This document shows, in pieces, positions 1-6,245 of a DNA stretch of 24,909 bases. The notes below the pieces were generated by a model, which was not told where the DNA came from, did no database searches, and worked only from the letters and a program-made list of their open reading frames with translations. The stretch covers positions 310-25,218 of the forward strand of contig DGRV01000070.1 in assembly GCA_002391225.1 (NCBI GenBank), read 5' to 3'. This DNA comes from Christensenella sp. UBA4379 (GTDB taxonomy: Bacteria; Bacillota; Clostridia; Christensenellales; Aristaeellaceae). The translations under genes were made by a program, and so were the position numbers. Every line of letters starts with the position of its first letter. The stretch's first letter is position 1.

Positions 1-912
1 GTGAAGCCCGACTGCGTGATCGAAAACCTGACGCTGCCCATCCTCTACGAAGCGCCGCTGATGCTGGAGCAAAAGAATCTTTCCTCCATCGTCTGCCGGG
101 AGCTGGGCATTCAAGCGCCCCAGCCCGATCTATCAGAATGGGAAAGTCTGGTGGAGCGCATCCGGCATCAGAGCAAAACGGTCAAAATCGGTCTGGTGGG
201 CAAATATGTGCAGCTGCATGACGCCTATCTGTCCGTGGCCGAAGCCCTGCGCCACGCGGGCTACGCCCTGGATGCCAGGATCGACATCACCTGGATCGAT
301 TCGGAAACGCTGACTGAAGAAAATGTGGGTGCAACCCTGTCTCCCATGGACGGCCTGATTGTGCCCGGAGGTTTTGGCGGCCGGGGGATCGAGGGCATGA
401 TCCTGACGACGAAATTTGCCCGGGAGCATCACATCCCGTACTTCGGTATCTGCTTGGGCATGCAGATCGCCGTGATCGAATTTGCCCGTCACGCGGCTGG
501 TCTGGAAAACGCCAACTCGCGGGAGTTTGACGAAAACGCCCCCCACAAAGTCATCGATTTTATGCCGGGGCAGAACGATGAAATCGACAAGGGCGGCACG
601 CTGCGCCTGGGCAAATATCCCTGCGTACTCAAAGATAACACCGTGATCGCCCATTGTTACGGAACAAAAGAAATCAGCGAACGCCACCGCCATCGCTATG
701 AATTTGCCAACGCATACCGGGAAACGCTGGAGCAGGCGGGCTTATGTCTTTCAGGCCTGTCCCCGGACGGACGGCTGGTGGAAACCATCGAACTGCCTCA
801 AGAAGATTTCTTCGTGGGCGTCCAGTTCCATCCCGAATTCAAGAGCCGGCCCAACAAGCCCCATCCGCTGTTTGTCGGCTTTATCCAGGCGGCTGTCAAT
901 CATATCAAATAA
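1..912 (+). CDS. pyrG: CTP synthase, C-terminal part (open at window start)
   Basis: CTP synthase aminates UTP to CTP with glutamine-derived ammonia, the last step of cytosolic pyrimidine nucleotide synthesis. The frame is already open at base 1, so the 303 residues are only the C-terminal part of a protein normally about 535-550 residues long; the GTG at base 1 is probably an internal Val. Seen: the end of the synthase domain (VIENLTLPILYEAPLMLE), then a class I glutamine amidotransferase domain from about residue 60. It has the PGGFGGRG oxyanion loop, the nucleophile Cys151 in FGICLGMQ, and His277/Glu279 in FHPEF. All three catalytic residues are present, so the glutaminase half looks functional. 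The stop is at 910-912. A carA-like start follows 15 bases later, suggesting an original pyrimidine operon. Confidence 0.97.
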   Translation: MKPDCVIENLTLPILYEAPLMLEQKNLSSIVCRELGIQAPQPDLSEWESLVERIRHQSKTVKIGLVGKYVQLHDAYLSVAEALRHAGYALDARIDITWIDSETLTEENVGATLSPMDGLIVPGGFGGRGIEGMILTTKFAREHHIPYFGICLGMQIAVIEFARHAAGLENANSREFDENAPHKVIDFMPGQNDEIDKGGTLRLGKYPCVLKDNTVIAHCYGTKEISERHRHRYEFANAYRETLEQAGLCLSGLSPDGRLVETIELPQEDFFVGVQFHPEFKSRPNKPHPLFVGFIQAAVNHIK

Positions 913-927
913 AGGCAGGAAAACACC

Positions 928-981
928 ATGGCCTATCTGACGCTCAGCAATGGAGCCATTTTCGAGGGGCGCCGCATTCAA
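928..981 (+). pseudogene. carA: Truncated 5' end of a carA-like gene (carbamoyl-phosphate synthase small subunit)
   Basis: An ATG 15 bases after pyrG, preceded by an AGG-type ribosome binding site, opens a frame reading MAYLTLSNGAIFEGRRI. This resembles the CarA N-terminus, which usually continues FEGxxFGA. After about base 981 the base composition drops to AT-rich sequence and the resemblance ends; the frame runs on to 1155 without recognisable content. CarA is normally about 350-380 residues, so over 95 percent is missing and carB is not in the window. Position behind pyrG fits a pyrimidine operon. Inference: the gene was cut by an insertion, deletion or rearrangement at about 978-982. Identity rests on 17 residues only. 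An assembly join is possible. Confidence 0.6.
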
Positions 982-1023
982 CTATTGATATACCCAAAAA
1001 GAATTTTTGCCTTGTGTGAAATA

Positions 1024-1072
1024 TTTTTCAAGGGAGTTTTGCATACATTGAGAAGTTTTTTCAAGCGAGTTT
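1024..1072. repeat. Pair of 16-bp direct repeats near a mobile-element edge
   Basis: TTTTTCAAGGGAGTTT (1024-1039) and TTTTTCAAGCGAGTTT (1057-1072) match at 15 of 16 positions with a 33-base period. They lie between the carA break and the tnpV relic. Short direct repeats near element ends are typical of arm-type binding sites for tyrosine integrases, but no integrase gene is present here, so that role is inference. Confidence 0.55.
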
Positions 1073-1094
1073 CCAAGACAAGGGTTCTTCACAT

Positions 1095-1120
1095 GAAAAA
1101 GCCGCTCCGAGGAAGCGGCT
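1095..1120 (-). terminator. Rho-independent terminator behind the tnpV relic
   Basis: AAGCCGCT (1099-1106) pairs with AGCGGCTT (1114-1121) around a 7-base loop. Read on the minus strand the stem is followed by TTTTT, so it fits termination of the minus-strand tnpV relic, whose ancestral stop lies only about 6 bases before the hairpin. On the plus strand it is followed by CGCTTTT and could also work weakly. Confidence 0.7.
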
Positions 1121-1126
1121 TCGCTT

Positions 1127-1507
1127 TTATCCATAGATCAGTTCTGCCAGAATGATTTCATCTGCCTTCTGCCGGATGTCGTTCATCCGGCCAATCCAGG
1201 CCAATTAATCCTTTGCTTTCAACTCTTCATTGACGCCTTCTGTCTGGACTATCTGTGGGATGAATTGTTCCATTCGCCATTGGCTGGTCTGGTCAATTTC
1301 TGCCAGGTGCTCATAAAGCTTACCGGATAGAATCAGGCGGGTGAACAGGCCGGGGCGATGCTCCCGGAGATAATTCAGGTGCAGCTGGCCATAGTGTTCA
1401 ATGGTCTGACGGGAGACATCAGGAAGTTCCAAGTTGGGGAAGTAATAGTCTCCATGTAATGTATAATGAATGCCGTTTTCAATGATTTCTTTTTTCAGAT
1501 TTGTCAT
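1127..1507 (-). pseudogene. tnpV: TnpV-type transposon-encoded protein with an in-frame stop
   Basis: TnpV is a small accessory protein of Tn4451-type (large serine recombinase) mobilisable transposons of Clostridia; its role is unclear. The ATG at 1507 follows a GAGGAAG site and opens 100 codons with family hallmarks: a short strand-forming N-terminus (HGDYYFPNLEL), YLREHRPGLFTRLILSGKLYEHLAEID, then MEQFIPQI. The frame is stopped by TAA at 1207-1205 just after EELKAKD. The same frame continues for 25 more sense codons reading LAWIGRMNDIRQKADEII and ending ELIYG at a second stop at 1129-1127. That is the expected TnpV C-terminus, where a Gln normally sits at the stop position. A single CAA to TAA change therefore explains it. 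No tnpX-type recombinase is visible, so this is a stranded relic. Confidence 0.85.
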
Positions 1508-1518
1508 GGTGATGACTT

Positions 1519-1561
1519 CCTCTTTCAGCTTATTCTTGTTTGATAACCTGACCGAAAGAGG
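1519..1561. repeat. Inverted repeat over the tnpV ribosome binding site
   Basis: CCTCTTTC (1519-1526) and GAAAGAGG (1554-1561) are perfectly complementary with 27 bases between. On the minus strand the second arm contains the tnpV Shine-Dalgarno sequence, so folding in the mRNA could mask it. The pairing is visible; the regulatory role is inference. Confidence 0.4.
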
Positions 1562-1582
1562 CGCAAAGCAGCTTGTTTTCCG

Positions 1583-1628
1583 TACCCCAACGCTTACCCC
1601 AACCCGTACCCCAACCGGGGTTGTACGA
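1583..1628. repeat. Three 12-bp-period direct repeats followed by an inverted copy
   Basis: TACCCCAAC begins at 1583, 1595 and 1607, an exact 12-base period, and is followed by CGGGGTTGTACG, a partial inverted copy. The translated frame would read a TPT-rich tetrapeptide repeat (RTPT, LTPT, RTPT). Repeats like this occur beside attachment sites or in integrase C-termini; no start, stop or integrase motif decides between these. It lies between the tnpV relic and a tRNA 3' end, so a link with element integration is plausible but unproven. Confidence 0.6.
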
Positions 1629-1720
1629 GGTTGTTTTCCATTGTTCGCGATTATCAGAAAACCCTTGAAAAATCTACGTTTTTGGCTTCCGTTGATTCAA
1701 AAAAACAGACCCATTTTCTC

Positions 1721-1743
1721 TTCGAGTCCTGTTGCGACCACCA
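1721..1743 (+). other. tRNA 3'-end fragment, candidate attachment-site scar
   Basis: A T-loop-like TTCGAGT (1721-1727) is followed by a stem-like CCTGT, an acceptor-like TGCGACC, a discriminator A and CCA (1741-1743): the layout of the last 23 bases of a tRNA. The expected upstream T-stem half (ACAGG) is absent, the preceding bases being TTCTC, and no D-arm, anticodon arm or 5' acceptor strand GGTCGCA lies upstream. It is therefore not a complete tRNA. A terminator follows directly, as after genuine tRNA genes. Integrative elements often recombine into tRNA 3' ends and leave this short duplicate. Isotype cannot be told. Confidence 0.6.
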
Positions 1744-1747
1744 ACCC

Positions 1748-1786
1748 AAGAAAGTCCTTGAGAAATCAGGGACTTTCTTCTTTTTT
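1748..1786 (+). terminator. Rho-independent terminator after the tRNA fragment
   Basis: AAGAAAGTCC (1748-1757) pairs perfectly with GGACTTTCTT (1770-1779), extended inward by three more pairs to a 6-base loop, and is followed by C and six Ts (1781-1786). It is probably the original terminator of the host tRNA whose 3' end is at 1721-1743, carried along in the rearrangement. Confidence 0.8.
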
Positions 1787-1889
1787 GTCATCTCCCCTGG
1801 GGTGCTCAAATCCTCCCCGCAAGAGCATTTCTTTATGATGTAAACGGTTTGCTCCACCAACATGGATACGCGATTTTCGCGTAGCTCTA
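1787..1889. other. Junction spacer without a gene
   Basis: No coding signal is seen between the terminator and the McrB-like frame. A small perfect hairpin, ACGCGA (1868-1873) and TCGCGT (1877-1882), lies just before the first McrB-like codons. No ribosome binding site is visible for the following frame, so the break in the McrB gene probably falls at about 1885-1920. Confidence 0.4.
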
Positions 1890-3445
1890 TTGACAGTCAT
1901 ACCGTCATTTTCGGTTTTCGTATACTTATGGCTCCGGTATCCGGATAAATACTATATCTACAAATACGGAGAAATAAGACCGATTGCGATAGAATTGGAA
2001 TCCAGTTTTATCCCTAAACGTACATCTTCTGTCGAGAACCTTATCGGCGGATATAAGCTCTGTGATGAGATCTGTGCGCAGATAAGCCGAAACGAAGCAA
2101 TTATCAATACGTATAACGCCCTTTTGACCGATGATTGCTATCCGGACCCGCAGTTTAGAACGTTAACTTGCGACGTCGTGTTTTATGTAAGCCGTTATTA
2201 TCTGCAAGCTGACGCCGCTGTGGATTTTGATGAAAATGATCCGCTCTTTATGAATGACGGCTGGCTTCCTACGCTTCAGGAGTATTCACCCGGTTTTACA
2301 AAGGACGAGTGGCTGAAACTGCTGAACAATTCGGAGGTCATTGGCCCGGTCTGGGGCGGAACGCTGGCGGCGTTCTATGACGCGGGCGGGCAGGCTACAT
2401 GCTCACAGATCGGTCAGACCTTTGGAAAATCTCCCATGTCTATCAGCGGATACTGCACGAACCTTGCAAAGAGAATCCATAAGCTCACAGGCTGCCCCTT
2501 GTCCATGAGGGAAAACGGAAAGCCCCGGTACTGGTCAATCCTGTTTCAAGGACAGGCGGCGGATTCCCGCACACCAGGAAGCTTTGTCTGGAGATTTCGT
2601 GCAGAGCTGATGGAAGCTCTCGGTGAATTTCACATTGAACGTTTCCTTTGGGAGAAACCCTCGAAACAAAGCCAGCAGAATTCACAGGATGAACCCGCTG
2701 CTGTCCAATATGAACACTATAACCGGGAGGATTTCCTTTCGGAAGTCTTTATGTCAAGCGAACATCTCGATCAGTTGATCGGTTTGCTGAAGCGGAAAAA
2801 GAATATCATTCTGCAGGGCGCGCCTGGCGTAGGCAAAACCTTCACGGCAAGACGGTTGGCTTATGTCATGATGGGGCTGAAGGATACGGAGCGTATCGCG
2901 TCTGTCCAGTTCCATCAGAATTATTCCTATGAAGACTTTATCATGGGATACAAGCCGGACGGAGCCGACTTTACGTTGCAAACCGGCGTTTTCTACGATT
3001 TCTGCGAAAAGGCGCGAAGCGATTCATCAAAGGACTATTTCTTCATCATTGATGAGATCAACCGTGGCAATATGAGTAAGATATTTGGAGAACTGCTGCA
3101 GCTAATCGAGTCTGACTACCGGGGAGAAGAGACACTGCTTGCGTATACGCACAAACCTTTTTCCGTCCCCGAAAATCTGTATTTGATCGGAATGATGAAT
3201 ACCGCCGACAGAAGCCTGGCGCTTATCGATTATGCTCTCCGCCGCCGCTTCAGCTTTTTTGAAATGGTACCCGGTTTCGCGTCACAGGGCTTTAAAGAAT
3301 ACAGCGGTAAATATATACACGACGAGACATACGACGCGCTTGTCGCGCAACTGATCAGTCTGAATAAGGCTATCGCCGACGATCCCGCTCTTGGGAAGGG
3401 TTTCCGGATCGGGCACAGCTATTTATGCCTGCCCAAGGGAGAAGA
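1890..3445 (+). pseudogene. McrB-type AAA+ restriction GTPase, truncated at both ends
   Basis: McrB-family AAA+ proteins are the NTP-driven motors of McrBC-type modification-dependent restriction systems. The frame starts only at a TTG (1890) with no ribosome binding site, and similarity begins abruptly near FVYLWLRYPDKYYIY, so the usual N-terminal ~100 or more residues seem missing. Seen in order: an N-terminal module with DEWLKLLNNSEV and GGQATCSQI (about residues 137-200), then the AAA+ core. The core has Walker A GAPGVGKT (residues 310-317), Walker B FFIIDEINRG (about 384-393), the McrB-type GMMNTADRS segment and LRRRFSF. It stops shortly after GFRIGHSYLC, where the family normally continues about 60-80 residues. 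Those are replaced in frame by a sigma-factor fragment. No mcrC nuclease partner follows. A non-functional relic is most likely. Confidence 0.85.
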
Positions 3446-3845
3446 GTACTGCTGTATGATATGCGGAAATGTCAGTGATGCCGAGGATCTACTGCAGGAG
3501 ACCTTCATGAAGGCACTTTCCAATCTGGATCTTCTTGAAGAGCTTGGAACAAAGGAACGGCGAGCGTGGTTATACAAGGTGGCACGAAACCTTTTCTATG
3601 ATCTTTGCCGCCGACGGGCAGTTGCAAAGAAAAATATCGTAGCGACCGTTGAAGAAACTGATGGCGGGTTTTCTGAAGTTGAGACGGCTATGATTCTTTC
3701 AATGCTGCCACCGGATTTGTCACAGATTTTCATAAAGCGCTATTATGAAGGATATACTTCAAGAAGACTTGCTGACGAATATGGACTTTCACCGTCAGGG
3801 GTACTTTGCCCATCACATGTTCTCAATGCGGAGATTTTCCGGTAG
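3446..3845 (+). pseudogene. ECF sigma factor fragment fused in frame to the McrB relic
   Basis: Without a stop or frameshift the McrB-like frame runs into an extracytoplasmic-function sigma-70 segment. Region 2 is marked by GNVSDAEDLLQETFMKAL and RRAWLYKVARNLFYDLCRRR (promoter -10 recognition). Region 4 has MLPPDLSQIFIKRYYEGY and the helix-turn-helix start SRRLADEYGLSPSGV. The usual first ~20 residues and the end of region 4 (normally continuing into an Arg/Lys-rich helix) are missing. After about base 3800 the reading becomes unrelated sequence and stops at 3843-3845. Junction positions are estimated to within roughly 15 bases. The chimera could be translated only if something upstream supplied a start, so it is probably a by-product of deletion or a chimeric assembly. 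Confidence 0.8.
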
Positions 3846-3904
3846 CAGCGGTAGGTTTCGTAGTCGTACACGCTGGTACCGCCTGATTTCTTCCACCACG
3901 ACCA

Positions 3905-4155
3905 GGAAAAACGAGATCACCAAGACCTTCCTGGGCAGGGTCCGGGACGCTCTGGAAGAAGCCATGGCCTCCGACGTGGATCACGACTACAACCTGGTTC
4001 CCCAGGAGCTGTCGTCGGACCTGCCCCATCCCCAGACGGAAGAAGGCGGCTGGGACGGCGCCGAGCGCAAGGTGATGCGGGCGCTGGCGGACAATGTCCG
4101 GATCACCATCCGGAGCCACCGCGTCAAGATGGTCGTCACGAAAAAGTTTGACTGA
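3905..4155 (+). pseudogene. 3' end of an unrecognised gene
   Basis: From about base 3905 to the stop at 4153-4155 the frame has codon use like the intact chromosomal genes. It reads about 83 residues beginning near TRKNEITKTFLGRVRDALEE, with DHDYNLVPQELSSDLPHPQ in the middle and ending VRITIRSHRVKMVVTKKFD. The N-terminal boundary is set by the fragment patchwork; no ribosome binding site precedes it and the frame continues upstream into unrelated DNA (ATG at 3745). I do not recognise the family. A strong terminator follows at 4181, so this is likely the intact 3' end of a former host gene whose front was lost. A small complete protein is less likely. Confidence 0.45.
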
Positions 4156-4178
4156 TACCGGCTGGATTTGTCTCTTAA

Positions 4179-4217
4179 TCAGCACGCTGCCGCAGCCCTT
4201 GCGGCGGTGTGTTTTTT
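4179..4217 (+). terminator. Rho-independent terminator
   Basis: CACGCTGCCGCA pairs over 12 positions (two G-U type) with TGCGGCGGTGTG across a short GCCCT-type loop, followed by seven Ts. It closes the truncated gene ending at 4155 and separates it from the heat-shock promoter. Confidence 0.85.
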
Positions 4218-4243
4218 TATGAAAAAAATTTTTTGAAAAAGTA

Positions 4244-4272
4244 TTGACTTTCTTTGACCTTTTATCTATAAT
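4244..4272 (+). promoter_or_regulatory. Sigma-A type promoter of hsp20
   Basis: TTGACT (4244-4249) and a perfect TATAAT (4267-4272) are separated by exactly 17 bases. A/T tracts upstream (4211-4240) could serve as an UP element. Transcription would start at about 4279, giving a leader of roughly 98 bases. No CIRCE repeat (TTAGCACTC and its complement) is present, so HrcA control is not indicated. Confidence 0.85.
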
Positions 4273-4280
4273 ACAGTCAA

Positions 4281-4297
4281 CGATCAGGAAATGATCG
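4281..4297 (+). promoter_or_regulatory. Inverted repeat at the predicted hsp20 transcript start
   Basis: CGATCA (4281-4286) and TGATCG (4292-4297) form a perfect 6-bp inverted repeat around GGAAA. It sits directly at the predicted +1 and could be an operator or a 5' stabilising hairpin of the hsp20 mRNA. Only the symmetry is seen. Confidence 0.45.
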
Positions 4298-4376
4298 GGG
4301 CGGTCCAAGACCACAGAACAAAAACACAACTTGCTCCGCGGCGCAGCCGTAAGGCAGTATGAATGGAGGCTTTTAT

Positions 4377-4838
4377 ATGAGTAGTTATCTTCCGAGTATC
4401 TTTGGTGAGAATCTGATGGACATGCTGGACGAATTTGACCGCAGCCTTTTCCGCGGCGTACCGAGCGCGGACCGGATCCTGTACGGCAAGAACGCTCAGC
4501 GCATGATGAAGACGGACATCCAGGAAACCGAGACCGGCTATGAGATCGACGTGGACCTGCCCGGCTTCAAGAAGGACGAGATCCGTCTGGACCTGGAGAA
4601 CGGCTATCTGACCATCTCCACCGAAAAGTCCCTGGAGAAGGGCAATGAAGGCAAGAACGGCCGGATCCTGCGTCAGGAGCGCTACACCGGCACCATGCGG
4701 CGCAGCTTCTACGTCGGCGAACAGGTCAGTGAAGAGGACATCCACGCTTCCTATGAAAACGGCGTGCTGCACCTGGAGCTGCCAAAGAAGGACGCCCGCA
4801 AGGTTCCTGAAAAGAAAACCATCCACATCGAAGGCTGA
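4377..4838 (+). CDS. Small heat-shock protein, Hsp20 / alpha-crystallin family
   Basis: ATP-independent cytosolic holdase chaperone that binds unfolding proteins during stress. The ATG at 4377 is chosen because GGAGG (4365-4369) lies 7 bases upstream; an in-frame ATG at 4359 has no such site. The 153 residues match the family. There is a short N-terminal arm (SSYLPSIFGENLMDMLDEFD), an alpha-crystallin domain from about residue 40 (GYEIDVDLPGFKKDEIRLDL, then GYLTIS), the ENGVLHLELPK strand typical of the domain end, and a C-terminal IHI matching the I-x-I motif used in oligomer assembly. It is monocistronic: its own promoter at 4244-4272 and a terminator at 4864. The ~98-base leader, with a hairpin at its start and a CTCC upstream that can pair with the Shine-Dalgarno, leaves room for temperature-sensitive control. 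Confidence 0.95.
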   Translation: MSSYLPSIFGENLMDMLDEFDRSLFRGVPSADRILYGKNAQRMMKTDIQETETGYEIDVDLPGFKKDEIRLDLENGYLTISTEKSLEKGNEGKNGRILRQERYTGTMRRSFYVGEQVSEEDIHASYENGVLHLELPKKDARKVPEKKTIHIEG

Positions 4839-4863
4839 TATCTCTCCTTTTTTCCTCTTTCGC

Positions 4864-4895
4864 GGGGCTGCTGCTCAACACAGCAGCCCCTTTTT
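4864..4895 (+). terminator. Rho-independent terminator of hsp20
   Basis: GGGGCTGCTG (4864-4873) pairs perfectly over 10 bp with CAGCAGCCCC (4881-4890) across a 7-base loop, followed by TTTTT. Confidence 0.95.
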
Positions 4896-5001
4896 CTGTT
4901 GGTAGGAAATGAAGGTAAGATCGAGTGGGAGATTATGATCAAAATTAGGTCTTGAAATAAATGAATGTGGAGAAATGAATATAGATTATTTATGAAATTA
5001 T
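4896..5001. other. AT-rich intergenic spacer
   Basis: About 105 bases of AT-rich sequence between the hsp20 terminator and a perfect ribosome binding site at 5002. No convincing promoter pair or gene is seen. Confidence 0.4.
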
Positions 5002-5018
5002 AAAGGAGGTGGGGAATT

Positions 5019-5201
5019 GTGAAGATAGAAAGAACCTGGCGCATTAAGAGGACGAGAATGATCTCCTTCATCCGGGTTCCGTCTTTGCCTGAACAAGAGC
5101 CCGCTTTCTTAAAAAAGTGTAAAATTTTCCGCCGCCCGGGAAGGATGGGGGAGGGATGTGGTATAATCATCCTGGGCAGATGCCGCGCGTCTGTCCGCTG
5201 A
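5019..5201 (+). CDS. Possible 60-residue basic leader peptide or remnant
   Basis: AAAGGAGGTG (5002-5011) is a ten-base perfect match to the anti-Shine-Dalgarno of 16S rRNA, 7 bases before a GTG at 5019. The frame encodes 60 residues, strongly basic (starts MKIERTWRIKRTRMISF), with no recognised domain and no membrane segment. It ends at 5201, 26 bases before the first VanW gene, and contains that gene's putative -10 element. It may be a small protein, a leader peptide coupled to the downstream gene, or the stranded start site of a lost gene. The ribosome binding site is strong evidence for translation; the product itself has no support beyond the open frame. Confidence 0.3.
   Translation: MKIERTWRIKRTRMISFIRVPSLPEQEPAFLKKCKIFRRPGRMGEGCGIIILGRCRASVR
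5159..5167 (+). promoter_or_regulatory. Extended -10 promoter upstream of the VanW pair
   Basis: TGGTATAAT is a TGn-extended perfect -10 hexamer (TATAAT at 5162-5167). No recognisable -35 lies 17 bases upstream, as is common for extended -10 promoters. The start would be near 5174, leaving about 54 bases of leader before the ATG at 5228. Confidence 0.55.
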
Positions 5202-5227
5202 ACATGAATGATCAGGAGATAATCTTT

Positions 5228-6235
5228 ATGTTTATACGCAAAATGGCTGCCCTGTGCCTGACGCTGATCCTGCTCTGCCCCGTATTTTCGGCGGGGGCGG
5301 AGGAAGCGCTCCGGCCCGTCCTGTACGACGCCATCATCACCCGCAACTATCCGACCTCCACGACGACCGTCTACGCGGAGATGGACATCCTGTCCAAGCG
5401 TCTGACCTATTACCGCGCGGGGGACAAGCTGCAGGTGACGGCGGTCTATCCCGGCTGGGTGGAGATCCGCTACGGCAACGGCTACGGCTATATCCTGCGC
5501 CACCGCATCGACCAGGTATCCCCGGTCGATCCCGTCCATACCCCGCCCTACGGGGTGGAGGTGTTCACCTACACCGCCGTGATTACCCGGGATACGCCGG
5601 TGCTCTTTGAGCCGGACGAAAGGGCCGAGGTGCTGGACGTCCTGACCAGCGGGGCCAAGGTGGCCCTCCTGGGGATGGAAAACGGCTACGCCAAGCTGGT
5701 GCACAAGCGCTATTACGGCTACATTGACACCCGCCTGCTGGATGAAATCTACCCGGTCGCCGGGGACGTTTCCATGGGGGACAGCGATACCCCCCTGGCC
5801 GCCTACTGCACCTTCTATGCAGATAATCCGGACCGCACGAACAACCTGGTCATCGCCTGCACCCGGCTGGAGCGGGTGATGAAGCCCGGCGAATCGCTCA
5901 ACTTCAACAACAGCGTGGGCCCGTTTTCCAAGGCCAACGGCTATCTGCCGGCCCCCGTCCTGATCGACGGGCAGACGAAGATGGGCTACGGCGGCGGCTC
6001 GTGCCAGATTTCCTCCACCCTGTACAACGTGGTCCTGCAGCTGCCGGGCCTGAACGTGCTGGAGCGCCATCCCCACGGGGCCAGCGGGGCGGCCTACCTG
6101 CCCCACGGGGTCGACGCTTCCAGCGGGGACCTCAATTTCCGCTTTTCCAACGGCTACGATTTCCCCATCCGCATCGAGGCCAGCTGCCACGACCTGTGCC
6201 TGTTTATCGCCATCTACCGGGCGGACAAAACCTGA
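5228..6235 (+). CDS. Exported SH3-VanW domain protein, copy 1
   Basis: Predicted secreted or surface protein of the VanW family, found in Gram-positive bacteria and once noted in vancomycin-resistance clusters; the biochemical role is unsettled. The ATG at 5228 is chosen because AGGAG lies about 9 bases upstream and it gives a classical signal peptide: MFIRK, a hydrophobic core (ALCLTLILLCPVF), then a likely cut after AGA. The mature part has two SH3-like repeats (about residues 30-100 and 115-175), each ending in a YGYI-type strand with VDPVHTPPYGVE between. The VanW domain covers about residues 200-330, with ERVMKPGESLNFNNSVGP, YGGGSCQISSTLYN and YDFPIRIEA. SH3 repeats suggest cell-wall binding. 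The next gene is a paralogue 10 bases downstream. Confidence 0.9.
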   Translation: MFIRKMAALCLTLILLCPVFSAGAEEALRPVLYDAIITRNYPTSTTTVYAEMDILSKRLTYYRAGDKLQVTAVYPGWVEIRYGNGYGYILRHRIDQVSPVDPVHTPPYGVEVFTYTAVITRDTPVLFEPDERAEVLDVLTSGAKVALLGMENGYAKLVHKRYYGYIDTRLLDEIYPVAGDVSMGDSDTPLAAYCTFYADNPDRTNNLVIACTRLERVMKPGESLNFNNSVGPFSKANGYLPAPVLIDGQTKMGYGGGSCQISSTLYNVVLQLPGLNVLERHPHGASGAAYLPHGVDASSGDLNFRFSNGYDFPIRIEASCHDLCLFIAIYRADKT

Positions 6236-6245
6236 GGCGGGATGG

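Noticed and set aside
1640..1743. A complete tRNA gene
   Set aside because: Only the T-loop, 3' T-stem and acceptor 3' strand with CCA are present. No complementary 5' acceptor strand or anticodon arm is found upstream.
1470..1838. Plus-strand 122-codon frame with TPT repeats
   Set aside because: It runs through the tnpV promoter region, the 12-bp repeats, the tRNA 3' fragment and the terminator, has no ribosome site and no domain. It is an accidental frame.
3446..3845. A functional standalone ECF sigma factor gene
   Set aside because: No start codon with a ribosome site within the segment, region 2.1 start and region 4 end missing, and no anti-sigma gene nearby.
4211..4300. CIRCE element controlling hsp20
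   Set aside because: No TTAGCACTC-N9-GAGTGCTAA repeat; the only symmetry is CGATCA/TGATCG.
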